NCBI GenBank assembly: GCA_937952155.1
Contig: CALFYH010000431.1
Coordinates: 1 to 13,777, forward strand
Direction: 5' to 3'
Origin: an uncultured Saprospiraceae bacterium
GTDB taxonomy: Bacteria; Bacteroidota; Bacteroidia; Chitinophagales; Saprospiraceae
Length of the DNA stretch: 13,777 bases
In this document: positions 12,691 through 13,777 of the stretch, piece by piece
Layout of the letters: each line of letters begins with the position of its first letter
Numbering within the stretch: the first letter of the stretch is position 1
The notes under the pieces: model-generated
Told to the model about the DNA's origin: nothing
The model's input: only the letters and a program-made list of their open reading frames with translations
The model's database searches: none
Translations under genes and position numbers: made by a program

Positions 12691-13777
12691 ATGGAGAAAA
12701 ATAATAATAAATATTGGTTAATCTTGAGTTTTGCTTTATTGATTACAATCGGATTTGGTATAAAATCAAATGCACAATCTAGTGTTTTTTATATCGGGCA
12801 CTCACTGAGTGATCAAATCGGAGAAATGGTAAAATCCATGATCGAACAAACCGAATCCACTACATTCAAATTGGGATACCAATCTATACCTGGCGCATCA
12901 CTACACTATCAATGGGATAGAAAAGCAGCAAACGATTATGCGCCAATACCACCATTTATTTATGGGTTTTATGATCCTGCCAATGGGTTGCCTTCTTCAA
13001 AATATGAAACGATTATACTTACTGAGTCCGTTCCACGCCAAGCCCAAACAGAATGGGGAATCATTGATACGTATAAATACGCAGATAGCTTTTACGTATT
13101 TGCTAAAAAGCATAATCCAAATATCAGGGTCTTGTTTTATGAAGTTTGGCATTGTCTGAATAGTGGCACACCAACAGGATGTATGTATGACATCAATAGC
13201 AATCCTTGGAGACAACGATTGACAGATGACTTGACTATGTGGGAAAGCGTGGTTACAAAACTTAATGAAACCTATAAACCAAACAATTCAGTTTGTATGA
13301 TACCAGGTGGACAAGGTTTGGCTCTATTACATGATGAAATAGCGGCAGGAACAGTTCCCGGTATATCTGATATCAAAAGCTTATTTAGTGATGATATTCA
13401 CCTTAAAGACCAAGGTAAATACTTTATAGCTTGTATTCATTACTCAGTTTTGACAGGTAAGAGTCCAGTTGGCCTTCCTGTTCAATTAAAAAATATCTGG
13501 GGCGGCGATTTTAATGCACCTACTGCACAGCAAGCCCAAAGATTTCAGGAAATTGCTTGGGAGACAGTGATGAATTACCCAAAAAATTGCTTGAACAGAC
13601 CCTCATCAACTACTCAAAATCAAGCGATTCAATTTACTATTTATCCAAATCCAGCTTCAGATGAGATATTTTTGCAATACGAAGGTGAAGGCAAATCCAC
13701 AAAATTGTATAATAGTTTGGGACAATTATTATTAAAAACAAAAGATAAAACCATTTCTGTAAGACAAATTCCTCCTG
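12691..13777 (+). CDS. Secreted SGNH/GDSL-like protein with a T9SS type A sorting domain (3' end cut by window edge)
   Basis: Probably an exported hydrolase delivered to the cell surface by the type IX secretion system. The frame is open from the ATG at 12691 to the window edge (362 codons). An N-terminal signal peptide (residues 1-28, cleavage likely after SNA) is followed by FYIGHSLSD, with Ser38 at the position of the GDSL-type nucleophile. A strand ETIILTESVPR (106-116) may carry the block II region. The block V motif is DDIHLKDQG (234-242), a DxxH pair with Asp234 and His237. This resembles SGNH esterases and DUF4886-like proteins. A linker rich in Gln, Ser and Thr (about 303-313) leads to the T9SS sorting domain beginning FTIYPNPASDEIFL (315-328), including the YPNP motif. 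Four or more cysteines (155, 164, 202, 248, 300) could form disulfides. The enzymatic substrate is unknown, and only the last few residues appear missing. Confidence 0.85.
   Translation, partial: MEKNNNKYWLILSFALLITIGFGIKSNAQSSVFYIGHSLSDQIGEMVKSMIEQTESTTFKLGYQSIPGASLHYQWDRKAANDYAPIPPFIYGFYDPANGLPSSKYETIILTESVPRQAQTEWGIIDTYKYADSFYVFAKKHNPNIRVLFYEVWHCLNSGTPTGCMYDINSNPWRQRLTDDLTMWESVVTKLNETYKPNNSVCMIPGGQGLALLHDEIAAGTVPGISDIKSLFSDDIHLKDQGKYFIACIHYSVLTGKSPVGLPVQLKNIWGGDFNAPTAQQAQRFQEIAWETVMNYPKNCLNRPSSTTQNQAIQFTIYPNPASDEIFLQYEGEGKSTKLYNSLGQLLLKTKDKTISVRQIPP

Noticed and set aside
12938..13215. Short open frames within the SGNH protein region (both strands)
   Set aside because: The frame beginning at 12691 carries the signal peptide, catalytic motifs and sorting domain, so these are shadows.
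1..13777. CRISPR array, insertion sequence, tRNA or rRNA gene
   Set aside because: No regularly spaced repeats, transposase reading frame, terminal inverted repeats or tRNA cloverleaf were found on reading both strands by eye.

Overview
The window looks like ordinary chromosome from a free-living member of the Bacteroidota, perhaps Saprospiria-like or a related lineage. The evidence is low G+C, almost no Shine-Dalgarno sequences, repeated TAnnTTTG promoter elements (the Bacteroidota -7 box), a secreted protein ending in a type IX secretion (T9SS) sorting domain, and bacterial kynurenine 3-monooxygenase. I see no rRNA, tRNA, transposase, phage gene or CRISPR array.

Layout, plus strand, 1-4771. 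A PaiA-like GNAT acetyltransferase is cut by the left edge. A tight cluster follows (626-2561): a six-TM K+-channel-like protein, a short MscS-type channel broken by a -1 frameshift near 1513-1524, and an LCIB-type (theta/beta-like) carbonic anhydrase. Spacings in the cluster are a 1-base overlap and 6 bases. Next are a lipoprotein di-heme cytochrome c peroxidase, then an NTF2-like protein and a DUF2200 protein, which are probably co-transcribed.

Layout, minus strand, 12515-4784, giving the transcription units in order of transcription: an esterase-D-like hydrolase, leucyl aminopeptidase PepA and a CYTH (class IV adenylate cyclase-like) protein form an operon with 9- and 13-base gaps; then kynurenine 3-monooxygenase; then a YdbS/YdbT-like pair of membrane PH-domain proteins overlapping by 14 bases; then a DUF4407 coiled-coil membrane protein. 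Each of the four units has an exact TAATTTTG box upstream of its first gene.

At the right edge, on the plus strand, a secreted SGNH/GDSL-like protein starts at 12691 and runs off the window inside its T9SS sorting domain.

The most unusual arrangement is the channel / MscS / LCIB-type carbonic anhydrase cluster. It suggests, by inference only, a link between CO2-bicarbonate or pH balance and ion or osmotic flux. Most other genes are recognisable housekeeping or accessory genes of the phylum.
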